DNA of 64,000 bases from Lotus japonicus (GCF_012489685.1 NC_080041.1:28199780-28263779), one strand, 5' to 3'; shown: positions 42,833 through 54,679, counted from the first letter of the stretch. Program-made: numbers and translations. The notes: generated by a model from the letters alone, not told the origin.

Positions 42833-44125
42833 TGAAGGTGTGAAAAACGACTAGAAGGGGGGGGGGGGGGGGTTGAATAGCGTTTTCAATATAAAAACTT
42901 TCCCCTTAAGATTTAAAGTAAATCTTTTCGGTTTCTCTAAGATAGATGGTGCAGCGGATAAAGATAGAGAGAAGAGAAAAGCACACAAGTATTTTATCCT
43001 GGTTCACTTGATAAATCCCTCAAGCTAATCCAGTCCACCCGTTAAGGTGATTTCTTCCTTCTTAGAATGAAGGCAATCCACTAATCAGATAATTGTTACA
43101 ACTGCACTTGAAACCTACAAGTGACTAACAATACACTGACTTAGCTATCACTAAGATTCACTCTCTTAGTCTTCTCTAGGATCCGATCAACCTTGATCTC
43201 CTAAAGGAATCACCACTAAGATTCACTCTCTTAGTCTTCTTAAGGATACTGACCTACCCGGTCCCTTAAGGAAAATCAAACAACTGTTTGAGGTTGGTGT
43301 TTACAAAGGTTTGCTTCTAAATAAGCTGAGTGTAAACTAAATAAGAACAGATGAAGAAAGTAGAGGCTGAATCTTTTCTTGTATTGCAGCTCTTGATTTT
43401 TCTCTTTTTTTTTTTTCTTCTTTTCTTCAGCCATTTCATAGTCCAAGGTGCAAAGGATATTTCTGTTGAGAGAATATGACCGTTGGAGGGCATTTCTGGA
43501 ACTTCCAGAACCTGCTGTGGCTGAACCTTGGTAGGTAGGCTTTTCAGAATAGTACACTGCTCTTGTACTTCTTGATAGAGACATTTGCCTTTAACCAATG
43601 ACTTCTGATCAGAGGAATGCTTCGTGTTGGAACTTGTGAAGCTTGGTGATCAGAGTCAGAGGGATGCTTGGATCCTCTGACCTTCGTAACTTCTGCTTCT
43701 GCACCTTCAGAGCTTCTGAACCTTCAGAGCCTCTGGTCCCTCAGAGCTTCTGGTCTTCAGATCTTCTGATCCTCAGATCTTCTGATCCTCTGATCTTCTG
43801 ATCCTCTGATCCTCTGATCCTCTGATCCTCAGATCCTCTGATCTTCAGATCCTCTGATCTTTTGATCCTCTGATCCTCAGATCTTCTGATCTTCAGATCC
43901 TCTGATCTTCTGATCCTCTGATCCTCAGATCTTCTGATCCTCTGATCTTCTGATCTTCAGATCCTCTGATCTTCTGACGAATATATCTTCTAGTGTCAGA
44001 ATCAGAACCTGTTTGTCAAAACACTCAAGACAAACATTAGAGTATCATAGTTGTTCATCCACAAATAAATAATTGTTATCATCAAAACATAGAGTTGTAC
44101 CACATGACCAAATCTTGATCTTACA
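42833..44125 (-). repeat. 3' LTR of C2
   Basis: 1,293 bp. Near its end it has a run of 16 G on the plus strand (42857-42872), against 12 in the 5' LTR and seven in C1. Starts TGTAAGATC on the minus strand where C1 has TGTTAGATC. Confidence 0.92.
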
Positions 44126-44126
44126 A

Positions 44127-44139
44127 TCTCCCCCTTTTT
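44127..44139 (-). other. Polypurine tract of C2
   Basis: AAAAAGGGGGAGA on the minus strand, one base from the 3' LTR. Further GGGGGAG tracts lie near 44294, 44386 and 44455. Confidence 0.9.
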
Positions 44140-44493
44140 GATGATGACAAAACCATGTATTTTGATGAACAACTCTAAACAAATAAACTGAATACACTCA
44201 GAGTATAGGGTATCAGAGTTAAAACTTATCCTGATGTGTATAGTTTATCTTGCTCCTTCTGAATCCAAGACTCGTGCTTGATTCTGAGCTAAGCTCCCCC
44301 TGAATCTAATACTTAATATCAATGTTAGTAATATCTAGATTCTGAGCTAAATAAAATAGGAGTTGTCAAGATACTATAAGTTCTCCCCCTTTTTGTCATA
44401 AGCAAAAAGAATGAAGGTGGGAAAAAAAATAGTAAGAGCATAAGACGAAATACTCCCCCTCAGAAGGAATACCAAGGGATACTTGGCTTCTGA

Positions 44494-44706
44494 TTAGCAT
44501 ATCTTCTGATGAGAGCAGTAGTGTGGTTCTGGTGACATCTCCGTTCTGGAAAAAATTCCATCTTCAGATGCTTCAGAATGACAAGCTATGAAACTACTCT
44601 TCTTCTGATGACGCAAGTCAGAAGTTGTAGTAGCATCTTCTGATGTTGTTGCTTCTGGTTTGACAAGTTCTGAGTCTTTGTCTCTTTCTGAAACGGTCAT
44701 GCTCAT
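44494..44706 (-). CDS. Small ORF after gag in C2 (70 aa), function unknown
   Basis: Same length and nearly the same Ser/Thr/Glu-rich sequence as 4806-5018 in C1. No recognised domain; coding is uncertain. Confidence 0.35.
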   Translation of the reverse strand: MSMTVSERDKDSELVKPEATTSEDATTTSDLRHQKKSSFIACHSEASEDGIFSRTEMSPEPHYCSHQKIC

Positions 44707-44787
44707 CTCTGCAAGCTTTTTCAGCTAGCTTTCACTTGACCAAATCTTACTCTACTGATGCCTCCAAGATCAACTTCACCTTCAGGT

Positions 44788-46566
44788 TCAAGTATTGGAT
44801 CTTGGGACATATGCCTTTCTCCCGTCATGTGTTGCTTGCATCCACTGTCCAAGTTCCATGGTTGGAGTTTCGATGGACCTACTGAAGATATCTGCAACAT
44901 ATATAATCTTATCCCTAGGTACCCACTTTCTGGGTCCTTTCTTGTTAGTTAGCCCAGAAGTTCTGACAACTTTGGGTCTTTCAACAGGATAATATACAGG
45001 AATTTTTGCATGATATTTAGACATGGAGAAAGATCCCTTTATAAGAGGAGGTTTAGCAGCTTCAGCAGGTACAGGGTCAGGCAATATGGTACCAGAGGGA
45101 ACAAAGCATTCATACAAAGATTTAGCTTTAGGCACAGAGGGCTCATTTCTAATTGGTTTAGAATACCCAATGCCACGCATTCCATTTCTGCTCACGCCAT
45201 AGATCAATGAAGCCATCAAGCTTCTATCTACGCTTTTAGCCAGGAATCTTTGAAAAGATTTTTCATACTTAGATTCATGCTTACTATCAGAGGCATCGCA
45301 GGCAATAACTTCTTCTAACTTAGCAATTTGATTCTTAAGCACAGAGTTAGAATTAACTAAAGCATGGTTATCATTTTTCAAATCAGAAATAATTTTCTCA
45401 TGTTCAGAAGAAGTTTCAGAGGCAACAGAGAAATTCTTTTTCAACCTTTTATGCTTAGTCAAGAGAGAGTTATATTTATCCATAATTTCAGACAAAGCAT
45501 CTTTAAGTTCAGAAGTTGAGAAAGAATCAAATACCTCATTTTCATCGTCAGAGTCTGGATCTCCTTCTGATTCTGAGTCAGAGTCAACAGCTTCCTTTGA
45601 CTCTGCTCCTTTGTCTTTGACAATAGCCATGAGTCCTTGGACTTCACCATCAGAGTCAACATCCTCTGACTCTGATTCATCAAAAGTCACCATCAGACTC
45701 TTCTTGGTCTTGAAATGCTTCTTTGACTTTTTGTCCTTTGATGAGCCTTTGAATTTGCTCTGCCTGTGCTTCCAGATGCAGTTGAGCTTTCTGGATATCA
45801 GAGTCAGCTCATCTTCATCAGAATCTTCAGAGGCTTCTTCAGATTCTTCTGCTTCTGCTTGGAGAGCCTTAGCCTTTTCAGATTTGGATTTCAAGGCTAT
45901 AGACTTCTTCTTCTGATCCTGATGTTCAGCACGCTTTAGTTCATGACACTTCAGTATGCTTATGAGTTCTTCCAAACTCATCTGCTCAACATCTCTAGTT
46001 AGCTCCAAGGAAGTTATCAAAGGCATCCAGCTTTCAGGAAGACCTCTAAGGATCCTCATGACATGATCCACAGTGGTGTAGCTATTGCTGAGGGGTCTTA
46101 TTCCAGCAATAATCAACTGGAATCTGGAAAACATATCTTCAATGGATTCGTCAGTTTCCATTTGGAAGGATTCATATTTCTGGATCAAGGACAGTGCCTT
46201 TGATTCTTTCACTTTCTTGTTTCCTTCATGAGACATCTTCAAGGATTCAAAGATGCCCTTGGCGGAATCACGATCAGTAATTTTCTCATATTCTTCATAT
46301 GAAATAGCACTTTGCAGAATAGCTCTTGATCGGTGATGATCTCTGAACTCCTTCTTTTGATCTTCACTCATCTTCTCCCTTGGGATCTTTACACCATGTT
46401 CATCGACAGGAGGGGTGTAGCCATCAACAACAAAATCCCAAAGATCAGGATCAAAGCCAAGAAAGAAGCTTTTGATTCTGTCTTTCCAGAAATCAAATCT
46501 CTGACCATCAAAGATAGGTGGTCTTGCACTGTATTGATATTTGCTTGTAGTAGTGGTGGAATCCAT
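44788..46566 (-). CDS. gag: Copia-type Gag polyprotein of C2 (592 aa)
   Basis: Intact, the same length as the C1 Gag, and very similar. Differences cluster at about residues 105-190, for example SLIQKYESFQ and FQLIIAGIRPLSNSYTT where C1 has SLIKQYESFQ and LQLLVAGIRPLNKSYTT. The rest differs at scattered sites. There is no CCHC knuckle and no protease follows. Two intact copies in opposite places argue that this shortened Gag is functional and kept. Confidence 0.9.
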   Translation of the reverse strand: MDSTTTTSKYQYSARPPIFDGQRFDFWKDRIKSFFLGFDPDLWDFVVDGYTPPVDEHGVKIPREKMSEDQKKEFRDHHRSRAILQSAISYEEYEKITDRDSAKGIFESLKMSHEGNKKVKESKALSLIQKYESFQMETDESIEDMFSRFQLIIAGIRPLSNSYTTVDHVMRILRGLPESWMPLITSLELTRDVEQMSLEELISILKCHELKRAEHQDQKKKSIALKSKSEKAKALQAEAEESEEASEDSDEDELTLISRKLNCIWKHRQSKFKGSSKDKKSKKHFKTKKSLMVTFDESESEDVDSDGEVQGLMAIVKDKGAESKEAVDSDSESEGDPDSDDENEVFDSFSTSELKDALSEIMDKYNSLLTKHKRLKKNFSVASETSSEHEKIISDLKNDNHALVNSNSVLKNQIAKLEEVIACDASDSKHESKYEKSFQRFLAKSVDRSLMASLIYGVSRNGMRGIGYSKPIRNEPSVPKAKSLYECFVPSGTILPDPVPAEAAKPPLIKGSFSMSKYHAKIPVYYPVERPKVVRTSGLTNKKGPRKWVPRDKIIYVADIFSRSIETPTMELGQWMQATHDGRKAYVPRSNT

Positions 46567-46626
46567 GAGTTTTTCACACTGGCCCGGATCTACTGAACAC
46601 TGTTAAGTGTGGTAATCAGAACTTGC

Positions 46627-46638
46627 GCTCTGATACCA
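46627..46638 (-). other. Primer binding site of C2 (tRNA-iMet)
   Basis: TGGTATCAGAGC on the minus strand, two bases from the 5' LTR. Confidence 0.93.
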
Positions 46639-46640
46639 AT

Positions 46641-47903
46641 TGAAGGTGTGAAAAACGACTAGAAGGGGGGGGGGGGTTGAATAGCGTTTTCAATATAAAA
46701 ACTTTCCCCTTAAGATTTAAAGTAAATCTTTTCGGTTTCTCTAAGATAGATGGTGCAGCGGATAAAGATAGAGAGAAGAGAAAAGCACACAAGTATTTTA
46801 TCCTGGTTCACTTGATAAATCCCTCAAGCTAATCCAGTCCACCCGTTAAGGTGATTTCTTCCTTCTTAGAATGAAGGCAATCCACTAATCAGATAATTGT
46901 TACAACTGCACTTGAAACCTACAAGTGACTAACAATACACTGACTTAGCTATCACTAAGATTCACTCTCTTAGTCTTCTCTAGGATCCGATCAACCTTGA
47001 TCTCCTAAAGGAATCACCACTAAGATTCACTCTCTTAGTCTTCTTAAGGATACTGACCTACCCGGTCCCTTAAGGAAAATCAAACAACTGTTTGAGGTTG
47101 GTGTTTACAAAGGTTTGCTTCTAAATAAGCTGAGTGTAAACTAAATAAGAACAGATGAAGAAAGTAGAGGCTGAATCTTTTCTTGTATTGCAGCTCTTGA
47201 TTTTTCTCTTTTTTTTTTCTTCTTTTCTTCAGCCTTTTCATAGTCCAAGGTGCAAAGGATATTTCTGTTGAGAGAATATGACCGTTGGAGGGCATTTCTG
47301 GAACTTCCAGAACCTGCTGTGGCTGAACCTTGGTAGGTAGGCTTTTCAGAATAGTACACTGCTCTTGTACTTCTTGATAGAGACATTTGCCTTTAACCAA
47401 TGACTTCTGATCAGAGGAATGCTTCGTGTTGGAACTTGTGAAGCTTGGTGATCAGAGTCAGAGGGATGCTTGGATCCTCTGACCTTCGTAACTTCTGCTT
47501 CTGGACCTTCAGAGCTTCTGAACCTTCAGAGCCTCTGGTCCCTCAGAGCTTCTGGTCTTCAGATCTTCTGATCCTCAGATCTTCTGATCCTCTGATCTTC
47601 TGATCCTCTGATCCTCTGATCCTCAGATCCTCTGATCTTTTGATCCTCTGATCCTCAGATCTTCTGATCTTCAGATCCTCTGATCTTCTGATCCTCTGAT
47701 CCTCAGATCTTCTGATCCTCTGATCTTCTGATCTTCAGATCCTCTGATCTTCTGACGAATATATCTTCTGGTGTCAGAATCAGAACCTGTTTGTCAAAAC
47801 ACTCAAGACAAACATTAGAGTATCATAGTTGTTCATCCACAAATAAATACTTGTTATCATCAAAACATAGAGTTGTACCACATGACCAAATCTTGATCTT
47901 ACA
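46641..47903 (-). repeat. 5' LTR of C2
   Basis: 1,263 bp. The frames at 47080-47400 and 47141-47386 overlap the leader and are repeated in the 3' LTR; they are not taken as genes. Confidence 0.92.
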
Positions 47904-48267
47904 ACGGTTCCCTAATCTATAACAAACTTCCGTTCTGATTATTGAAAAGCAAAAAGCAAGCATGCATACAAGCTTAGATTGAAATACAGAAAATGGGATT
48001 CAAGGGAAGAAGAAGAACACGTGGGAAAGAACTTAAGATTATAACTCAAATATAAAAAGTCTTACAAAGAAATCCAAAGCAAAAGAAGAGAGATTAGCCA
48101 AGCATGGCAGCTAAGAACCTGAATTACAAGCTTAGAAGCCCTCTCACTCTCTCCTAGATGCTCCTCTACCTCTGAGTTTATGTAAAAATGAAAGTAGTAT
48201 CCCAGATTACAAAAGAAAATGACTAAAATCCTATTTATAGGCAAAGATCACGAGTTTGGGCTGTTTC

Positions 48268-48480
48268 GGGCGCTCAGGCGCCAATACAGAGCGCCCGAGC
48301 GCCAATTCCATGCTGAAAAAGTGCCTCTGGAAGGTAATTGGCGCCTAGGCGCCAATTCAGAGCGCCTGAGCGCCAATTCCAGAGCGCCTGAGCGCCAATT
48401 CAGAGCGCCTAGGCGCCAATTCCTATTTCTGGAACAGGGCAATTGGCGCCTAGGCGCCAATGGAGCATGCCTAGGCGCTT
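48268..48480. repeat. GGCGCC palindrome repeats in the Athila LTR
   Basis: Around eleven GGCGCC- or GCGCC-bearing units, many within AATTGGCGCC. Perfect palindromes with the 18-bp core TTGGCGCCTAGGCGCCAA lie at 48338-48355 and 48443-48460. The first extends to 22 bp (48336-48357). Confidence 0.85.
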
Positions 48481-49352
48481 AGACTCGCTGGAAAGTCCCT
48501 TGATCTTCATTTAAACTCCTCTTTATGCCTCTTTAAGCCTCCCTTCAATTCACCAAGCTTCTTGACCTTCCTTCTTCTTCAGTTTAAGACCTGATTACTC
48601 TCATCAAAGCTCAAGGAAAAATATCAAGAATACCAACCATTTAATTGCACAAGGGACTCAAAACTAATGACAATTAACAAAAGACTCAAAACTATACTAA
48701 AATGCAACTAAAGTCCTTATAAAACTACATAATTACTAAACTAATGCAAATGCACAAATAAAAGTAAAAATGCATGAGAATGCATGAAACACTACATGTG
48801 ACACAAGAAAAAGACTCAAAACCTACAAAGAAAAAACCCTAAAAACATCATATAAACCCGGGTCATCAGTCGTTGAGCTCATGGTTGTGGCTAGCTGGAA
48901 CTCTCTGCGATGGTGGTTGGTGGTGTAACGCCCCGATTTCTCAAGCGTCAAGTAATTACCAAAATTTCGCAAATAATTTTCGCCGATTCATTTACTCTTC
49001 TTTATTTATTGATAAGGGTTCATTTTTCCTTTTTAGAAAACTCTTTATTATCACGTCTCCAAAAAACTTCTTTATCCTAACTCCGACGAAAGAACAATAA
49101 ATATAAACAGCGGAATAATAATGATAACTTGAAATAAAGTCATAATCAACGTCGCGCATTAAATGACATCATCATAAAACAACCGTAGAAAATAATGTCG
49201 TGGCCACACCCATGTGTGGAAAAACCCACTGTGAAAGTAATCCGGTTACATAAAATAGCCAATTGCCCCCTCAAGTTTAGCAAAATAAGAAAATAAATAA
49301 ATAAATGAAGTTCCAAGGACAGTTATGCGCTCTCACTGGGACCCCCATGCAC

Positions 49353-49793
49353 TCACTGCCCCTCTTGCCCCGCAGAGTCCTTCTTCGGAACCTTGACCTC
49401 GCCACCCCGTGCTTTCTTCCTCGGCCTTGGACCAACCTTCGTGTTGAATATCCAACGGGCACCACCACCATAAGGACGTCGCTTCGTTCCAGCATCCGCA
49501 TTCACTGAAGCGACGGACTCTTCACTATCCTCGTGCTTAACCGGTGACACTCGTGATTCTTCATCCTTGGGTTGAAGGAACCTCGCTGGTGGGTATGGCA
49601 TGTCATAGATCCCTCCCCGAATCATCTGACTCTCCACTATGTTGCCGTCCTCGTCCTCCCCAATGATGCACACATCTCCGACATAGATCTTCCGAATCCC
49701 AGAGGTGTCGGTCCCCCAGGCTTCGTCATCGTACTGGTCCTCAAGTTTCATGGTCCACCGATGGACATGTGCCATCGTCGTCGTTCTCGTCAT
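49353..49793 (-). CDS. 146-aa ORF within the A solo LTR, function unknown
   Basis: Starts MTRTTTMAHVHRWTMKLED. The middle is acidic and the end basic (PRPRKKARGGEVKVPKK). No domain is recognised. The equivalent place in the other A copy (8564-8911) has a 115-aa frame, also acid-rich and opening near MVLAMIMVTSWKL, but the two align poorly. Either a decayed LTR gene or chance. Confidence 0.25.
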   Translation of the reverse strand: MTRTTTMAHVHRWTMKLEDQYDDEAWGTDTSGIRKIYVGDVCIIGEDEDGNIVESQMIRGGIYDMPYPPARFLQPKDEESRVSPVKHEDSEESVASVNADAGTKRRPYGGGARWIFNTKVGPRPRKKARGGEVKVPKKDSAGQEGQ

Positions 49794-49983
49794 CTACCCC
49801 CCCCCCAAATAAACACATAGCAAACAAGAAAGGGTCAGGTCAAACAGAAAAACAATAACAAATCACAGTAAGGAACAATATATTTATATATAACATATCT
49901 CTTATGGAAAGTTTCAAGTTAATTAGTCAATGCTAACAGATTCCTCACTTCACACAACCCACCAAAACTCCTTGGCCAATCAC

Positions 49984-50090
49984 GTGCGTCCGTAGAGGCA
50001 CTATTCTCAGAGGGGGACTCACCGTCCAAGACCTCAATCATGTGGATCCACAATATCCACAAAACACATCATGTGCGTCCGCAGAGGCAC
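49984..50090 (-). repeat. Hairpin cluster of the A solo LTR (3 copies)
   Basis: Inverted repeats at 49984-50001 and 50073-50090 (GTGC/GCAC around CTACGG or CTGCGG) and 50042-50060 (GTGGAT/ATCCAC around ATTGTGG), each followed on the minus strand by CGTGATT or ATGAT. They correspond to the cluster at 8280-8377 but with different stem bases. Confidence 0.6.
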
Positions 50091-53000
50091 AGTTCTCAAG
50101 AAAATCTCCCTCGCGTGCAAGGTACCATCGTTCTCATGGTCCATAGTCCACTCTAGACCCATGTCCATCTCAAATCTCATCATTAAAATTACACTTGCAT
50201 GCGAGTTATGTCTCATTCTCTTTTAAGTTTGGCTCTATGGTTATCCTAGAGTCTTATTAAATCTTGTCTCAACTATGTTAGCACAATATCACATTCACAA
50301 TGAATAAAGGGAATTACGGCTAGGTGAGCGACCCCTTATTCAATTAATTAATAAACACAATAATTTACTTAAGAAATATCATGAATATAAATCTCATGCA
50401 TCTCAACACATAATTCTTAGCAATTCCATTAATCATAGCATCATGTGAACTTGTGCATAAATCGGAAGAAAGAATTTCACCCAAAACCCTTAAAAGAGTC
50501 TCGGCCATTTTTTTTTTATAGACAGCAGGAACAACGCTCACTAAAATCGACCTACAGAGCTCGTTTCTCAACCAAAATTTTCGCAATACACATGTCTGGA
50601 AATCTAATTCAAAATCCCACAACTTTCTAGTTTACCACTTTTTAATCTCAAGACCGGACATAGGTGATATCAGGCCATGAAGTGAGCTATCCAGTGCAGA
50701 AAACTGGCAGGGTCACTTCTGCCCTAAGTTAAAATTTTGGAGATGCAAGTACACGGTTTCAAAGTCATTTTCCAGCAACTAAAACATTTTATAATCATGT
50801 GGAATCATCCATAGAAAAGATTTCATAACCTAACACATCTCAAACATCATGTTGGACAATTAAGTTTCATGTCAAACTTAGCAAGTATTGCATGGGATCT
50901 TCACAAAGCATCAAGAACTAAAGCAAGAATAGCATATGGAATAACACATGGCTCATGGAAAATCCAGTAAGAACATGATCATAAGAAGAATCCAGCAAGT
51001 TGATCCCAATATCCAACCCTCATGCAAAACCCTCCAACACAAACCTTTCATATCAAGTCATGGCAAACAATTTCCTAATGAAGCTACCCATCCTAGACCA
51101 GCCCTTACCTTGAGGGTGATCTGAATATAGAGGAAGTAAGGTTCAGAAAGTCGACTCCCCTTGCTGTCCAATGTTCTCTCCACGCGTTCCTCTTCCTTTC
51201 CCTCTCCCGCTCGCGTCGCACTCTCTCTCGCAGTCGCTCCCTCCTCCTCTCTTGCTGGCGGCGGCCGGTGGTGGTTGGGTGGGTGCTGGGGTGGCAGCCG
51301 GTGATGGTGAGGAGATGGTGATGATGGCTCTCTGTAGTGTTTGGTGTTTCACGTGTTTTGTTTTCTGTTTTGCACAGTTGGAAAAAAAAAAGAAATAGGA
51401 TTTCCCCCCTTTTGTTAGTGTGGCTAGGGTTTTCATAACCATAGCTCCCTCTTTTGCAATCCAAACACACTTGGCCCACTAAGCTTCCTCTTAATCTTCT
51501 TATTATGATCTCCTGAGCCCACTAATCAGCCCAATTAACACATTAAACAAGGCTTTAACCCAAAGTTTTAAATTAGAGTTCGCAAGGTCTGGACAGTTGG
51601 ACCTTTGTCCATTGAATCACGAATATGTTGAGCTACAGACATCGGATTAACGCGAAACCACTTGGAGAATTTTCTTAACTTAAATGGATACAACTCTCAT
51701 GAAGGAAGTTTTCCTAAATGAGGTCGTTAAGACCCTCTAAAAATTCACATAAGTTGACAGGAGGAATCTGTCAACCTTCAAACTTAACTTAAAAATTCAT
51801 TTTATTCAAAGTTTTGCATAAATGGCACTAAGACAAGTCTAGGGCCCTACAGGTGGCAGTCCGGAGCGGCAGTGGTGGCTGCACAAAAAGGGGAGAAACT
51901 CGCGTGATGGTGAGGTGGTGCTTGCGGCCTTAAGCTCGCCGGAAAAGCCCCAGATCTCGTCGGTGCTTGCTCCAACGGCTTCAGTGGCTGTCCATCTTCG
52001 TGTTGCAGGTCATAACCAACGTTTTCTTGGGGTTTTGAGGTGACTCTCAAGCAAGAACATACATGGGTCTTGGTGTTGTTCTCGTCGGAGTTGGAGATGC
52101 GCTCGCGTGGGAGAAAGAAACATGGTGTGCGTGGTTTGCACGAAGGAAGGAACGTGGTGATGTTGTTCCTTGCTGCAGAAAATAGAAAAGAAATGGGGAA
52201 GAAGAAGTATAATGTGCGTGGTAGCTTCTCGTGGGAGAAGAATTGATGATGGTAAGAAGATGGCATGGTGAAGAGGAGATGATGAAATATGATGATGATG
52301 AGCGGCTGTAGTACCAAAGAAAATGAAGAAAACGGAGAATGGGTTTGTATTGTTTAGGAAAGAAGAAGAAAATAATGTTGAAGGTATGTGTGTGCTGCAA
52401 CGAGAGGAAAATGAAATTGCAATTAGGAGAGAGGGAGAGTGATTCGAGTATGAGAGGGAGAGGATAAGTATGAAGGGAGGGATTAGGTTGGATAGATATT
52501 TTGAAAAGATATTTTTAAAACTGATACGAATTGATTTAGACACCGGAAGATTTATCCCATAGAGTTAAGAGGAAAATGTAGAGATGATATATTATTATAC
52601 CAAAAATTATGAGGAACTTAATGAAATGATAAAATATAAATTAGGATCACTTTGAGCAGATTAAAATGATTCATAGATAAAGAAGTGAGTAAGAATTAAG
52701 CTAAAGAATAATCGTAAGACAATTAGAACAAATATGACGTCGTCATATTATGCAATTAAGTTATGTATCCTTCAATAAAAGACTGATACTTGTTTCAGAT
52801 TCATTTTAAATGAGAAAATGGCTTGAACGCAGTGTGCTTCAAAATGCCGCAGAACTACTTTTTGCAATTGATGTCAGATGAGAAAACTTCCTTTTGAAGA
52901 AAGATTAGAAACATCGAAAGAAATCGGTACGCACGAGTGAAATCTTCATTTGAGGCTCCGAATAGAAAAAGTCTTCATCGACAGTTTATTTTAAGGTTCT

Positions 53001-53402
53001 TGAGCTATCAGAAATTCAGTTTCGGCAAACTTCCGAGAATTGGAATCGGACGTTCGTACATTCCAGGGTTTCGTGTCGAAACACTTGTCATAAAAATAAA
53101 TAAGAGAAATTCTTAAATTGCTCTGAAGAGTTTTGAATTTCGTTTCTACAATGCTGTAAGAGCAAATTAGCCCTTTACTAACGCTTTCGCCCTAAGGAGG
53201 ACGTGAATAAGGCTCGTGCTATAATCTTTAGCGACTACAGTACTATTCCCAAACAATTTCCTGAACGTTCTTCTTCATTAAGTCATCCAAAACAACATTC
53301 TCCTTTACCAGGTCTTTTTACAGTTAAACCGATTCTACTCGTGGGTTGGAAAAATAATTAAGAATAATTATTTAAATCCAAGTCTGAAATTTGGGTCTTA
53401 CA

Positions 53403-54679
53403 CTGCTTCATCGCAACCTCTCTGATGCGAGCCTCATCGTGTGTTTCTGATAGCAAATATAGCTACTCCACCATTTTAGAAGAATTCTCTCCCTCGAACC
53501 GCGGCGCTGTCGCCAAGAACTGTTGTCTATTTCCACGGGCAGCATGGCGTCCGCCCCATAAGACATCCTGAACGGAGTCTCCCCAATGATGGAGTGTTGC
53601 GTCGTGTTGTTGGACCAAATCACAACCGGAAGTTCGTCCAACCAGGCTCCCTTCGCCTCTGAGAGTCGTCGCTTCAAACCCCTCAAGATTACCTTATTTG
53701 CCGACTCTGCTTGCCCGTTAGCCTGTAGATGTTCCACTGAAGAGAACCTTCTCTGAATGCCCATCTTTTCGCAAAATTATCTGGTTTGATTACTTGCAAA
53801 CTGCGTCCCATTATCTGAAACGATCGTCCTTGGTACCCCGAACTGGCATACGATTCTTTTCCAGTAAAAAATTACGATCTTGGATGCAGTAATGCTTGCG
53901 AGGGGCTCGGCCTCCACCCATTTGGTGAAGTAGTCCACCGCCACGAGGATGAACTTCATTTGTGACCAGGTGGTGGGGAAAGGCCCGACGAGGTCAACTC
54001 CCCACATGGCGAAAGGCCATGGGGAGCTGATCGTGGCCAATTGTTCCGGCGGGGCCCTGGGCCAATATGCAAATACCTGACACTTCTCACATTTCTTCAC
54101 GAATTTTGCACAGTCTTTTCTTATCCTAGGCCAGTAAAAACCCGCTCTAAGGACTTTGCTTGCCAGAGACCTTCCTCCGATGTGGCTAGCGCAAACCCCC
54201 TCGTGAACCTCTGCCATAACAACCTCATATTTCCCAGGCGGAAGACATCTCAGGAGGGGCGAACTAGATCCTCGTCGAAAAAGTATCCCATCGAGTAACG
54301 TGTAGTGTCCCGTCTCTCTCCTTTGTTCCTTGGAGTTCTTTACCACTTCAATTGGCTCTCCCACCAAGATGTCTATGATGGGGTCCATCCAAGTTTCTTG
54401 GCGGTCAACTGAGGCTACCAACTCTCCTTCTATGCTAGGATTGGCGAGCGTTTCTTGGATCATGCTTCGATTGTTTCCAGGCTTCCGAGTGCTGGCCAAT
54501 TTTGCTAGGGCGTCCGCCCTTCGGTTCTGCGCCCTTGGCACGAACTCAACTACAACCTCTTGCAGTCGACTCATCAGCAGCCGTACTCGCTCCAGATATT
54601 TTATCAAGGCCGGTTCTTTCACCTGGAATTCCCCATTTACTTGGTTTGCTACTAGCAACGAGTCCGTTCTAACCAGCAA
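53403..54679 (-). pseudogene. Integrase of Tat E1 (zinc-binding and catalytic core)
   Basis: Reading right to left, the end of the second RNase H (FVPRAQNRRADALAKLAS) is followed by the H2C2 zinc-binding region (HEGVCASHIGGR and CEKCQ). The catalytic core then shows the first Asp in WGVDLVGPF, the second in VSDNGTQFAS, and the Glu in NGQAESANK. An in-frame TAA near 53774 cuts the core between the second Asp and Glu. The frame decays near 53500 and joins the tail at 39224 across the D' LTR insertion. It would have inserted cDNA into chromatin. Confidence 0.88.

Larger units (their letters stand above)
42833..47903 (-). mobile_element. Complete non-autonomous Sirevirus-like copia element C2 (gag only), minus strand
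   Basis: TSD ACGGT at 42828-42832 and 47904-47908. Same build as C1: 5' LTR 46641-47903, PBS 46627-46638, gag 46566-44788, small ORF 44706-44494, PPT 44139-44127, 3' LTR 42833-44125. LTR lengths differ (1,263 and 1,293 bp), mostly in the GATC-rich repeat and in a poly-G run. Substitutions elsewhere are few. Confidence 0.93.
42393..48868 (-). mobile_element. Solo LTR of an Athila-type gypsy element (about 1.4 kb), split by C2
   Basis: Ends TGTTGGTAAATCTGCAAG (42393) and GGGTCATCA (48868) with a perfect TSD GTCGT at 42388-42392 and 48869-48873. Read on the minus strand it starts TGATGACCCGGG and ends CACTTGCAGATTTACCAACA, the typical Athila LTR terminus that precedes a tRNA-Asp PBS. C2 occupies 42833-47903. 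No interior is present. Confidence 0.85.
48924..51851 (-). mobile_element. Solo LTR of family A, complete (2,928 bp)
   Basis: On the minus strand it starts TGTAGGGCCCTAG and ends ATCGGGGCGTTACA, with a perfect TSD GGTGG at 48919-48923 and 51852-51856. Inserted into the D' LTR. It aligns over its 3' two-thirds with 6963-9151. The purine-rich leader near 51160-51400 matches 7030-7240. Confidence 0.9.
39225..53402 (-). mobile_element. Solo long LTR of family D' (about 4.8 kb own sequence), split by two further insertions
   Basis: Own pieces: 39225-42392, 48874-48923 and 51857-53402. On the minus strand it starts TGTAAGACCCAAATTTC (53402) and ends ATCGGGGTGTTACA. The flanks TTGCT (39220-39224) and CTGCT (53403-53407) look like a TSD with one change. 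Related to family D by its termini, its GTCTCACGCTTCAGTG hairpins and the block near 39860. No gag or pol is inside. Host sequence on both sides is Tat integrase. Confidence 0.82.
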
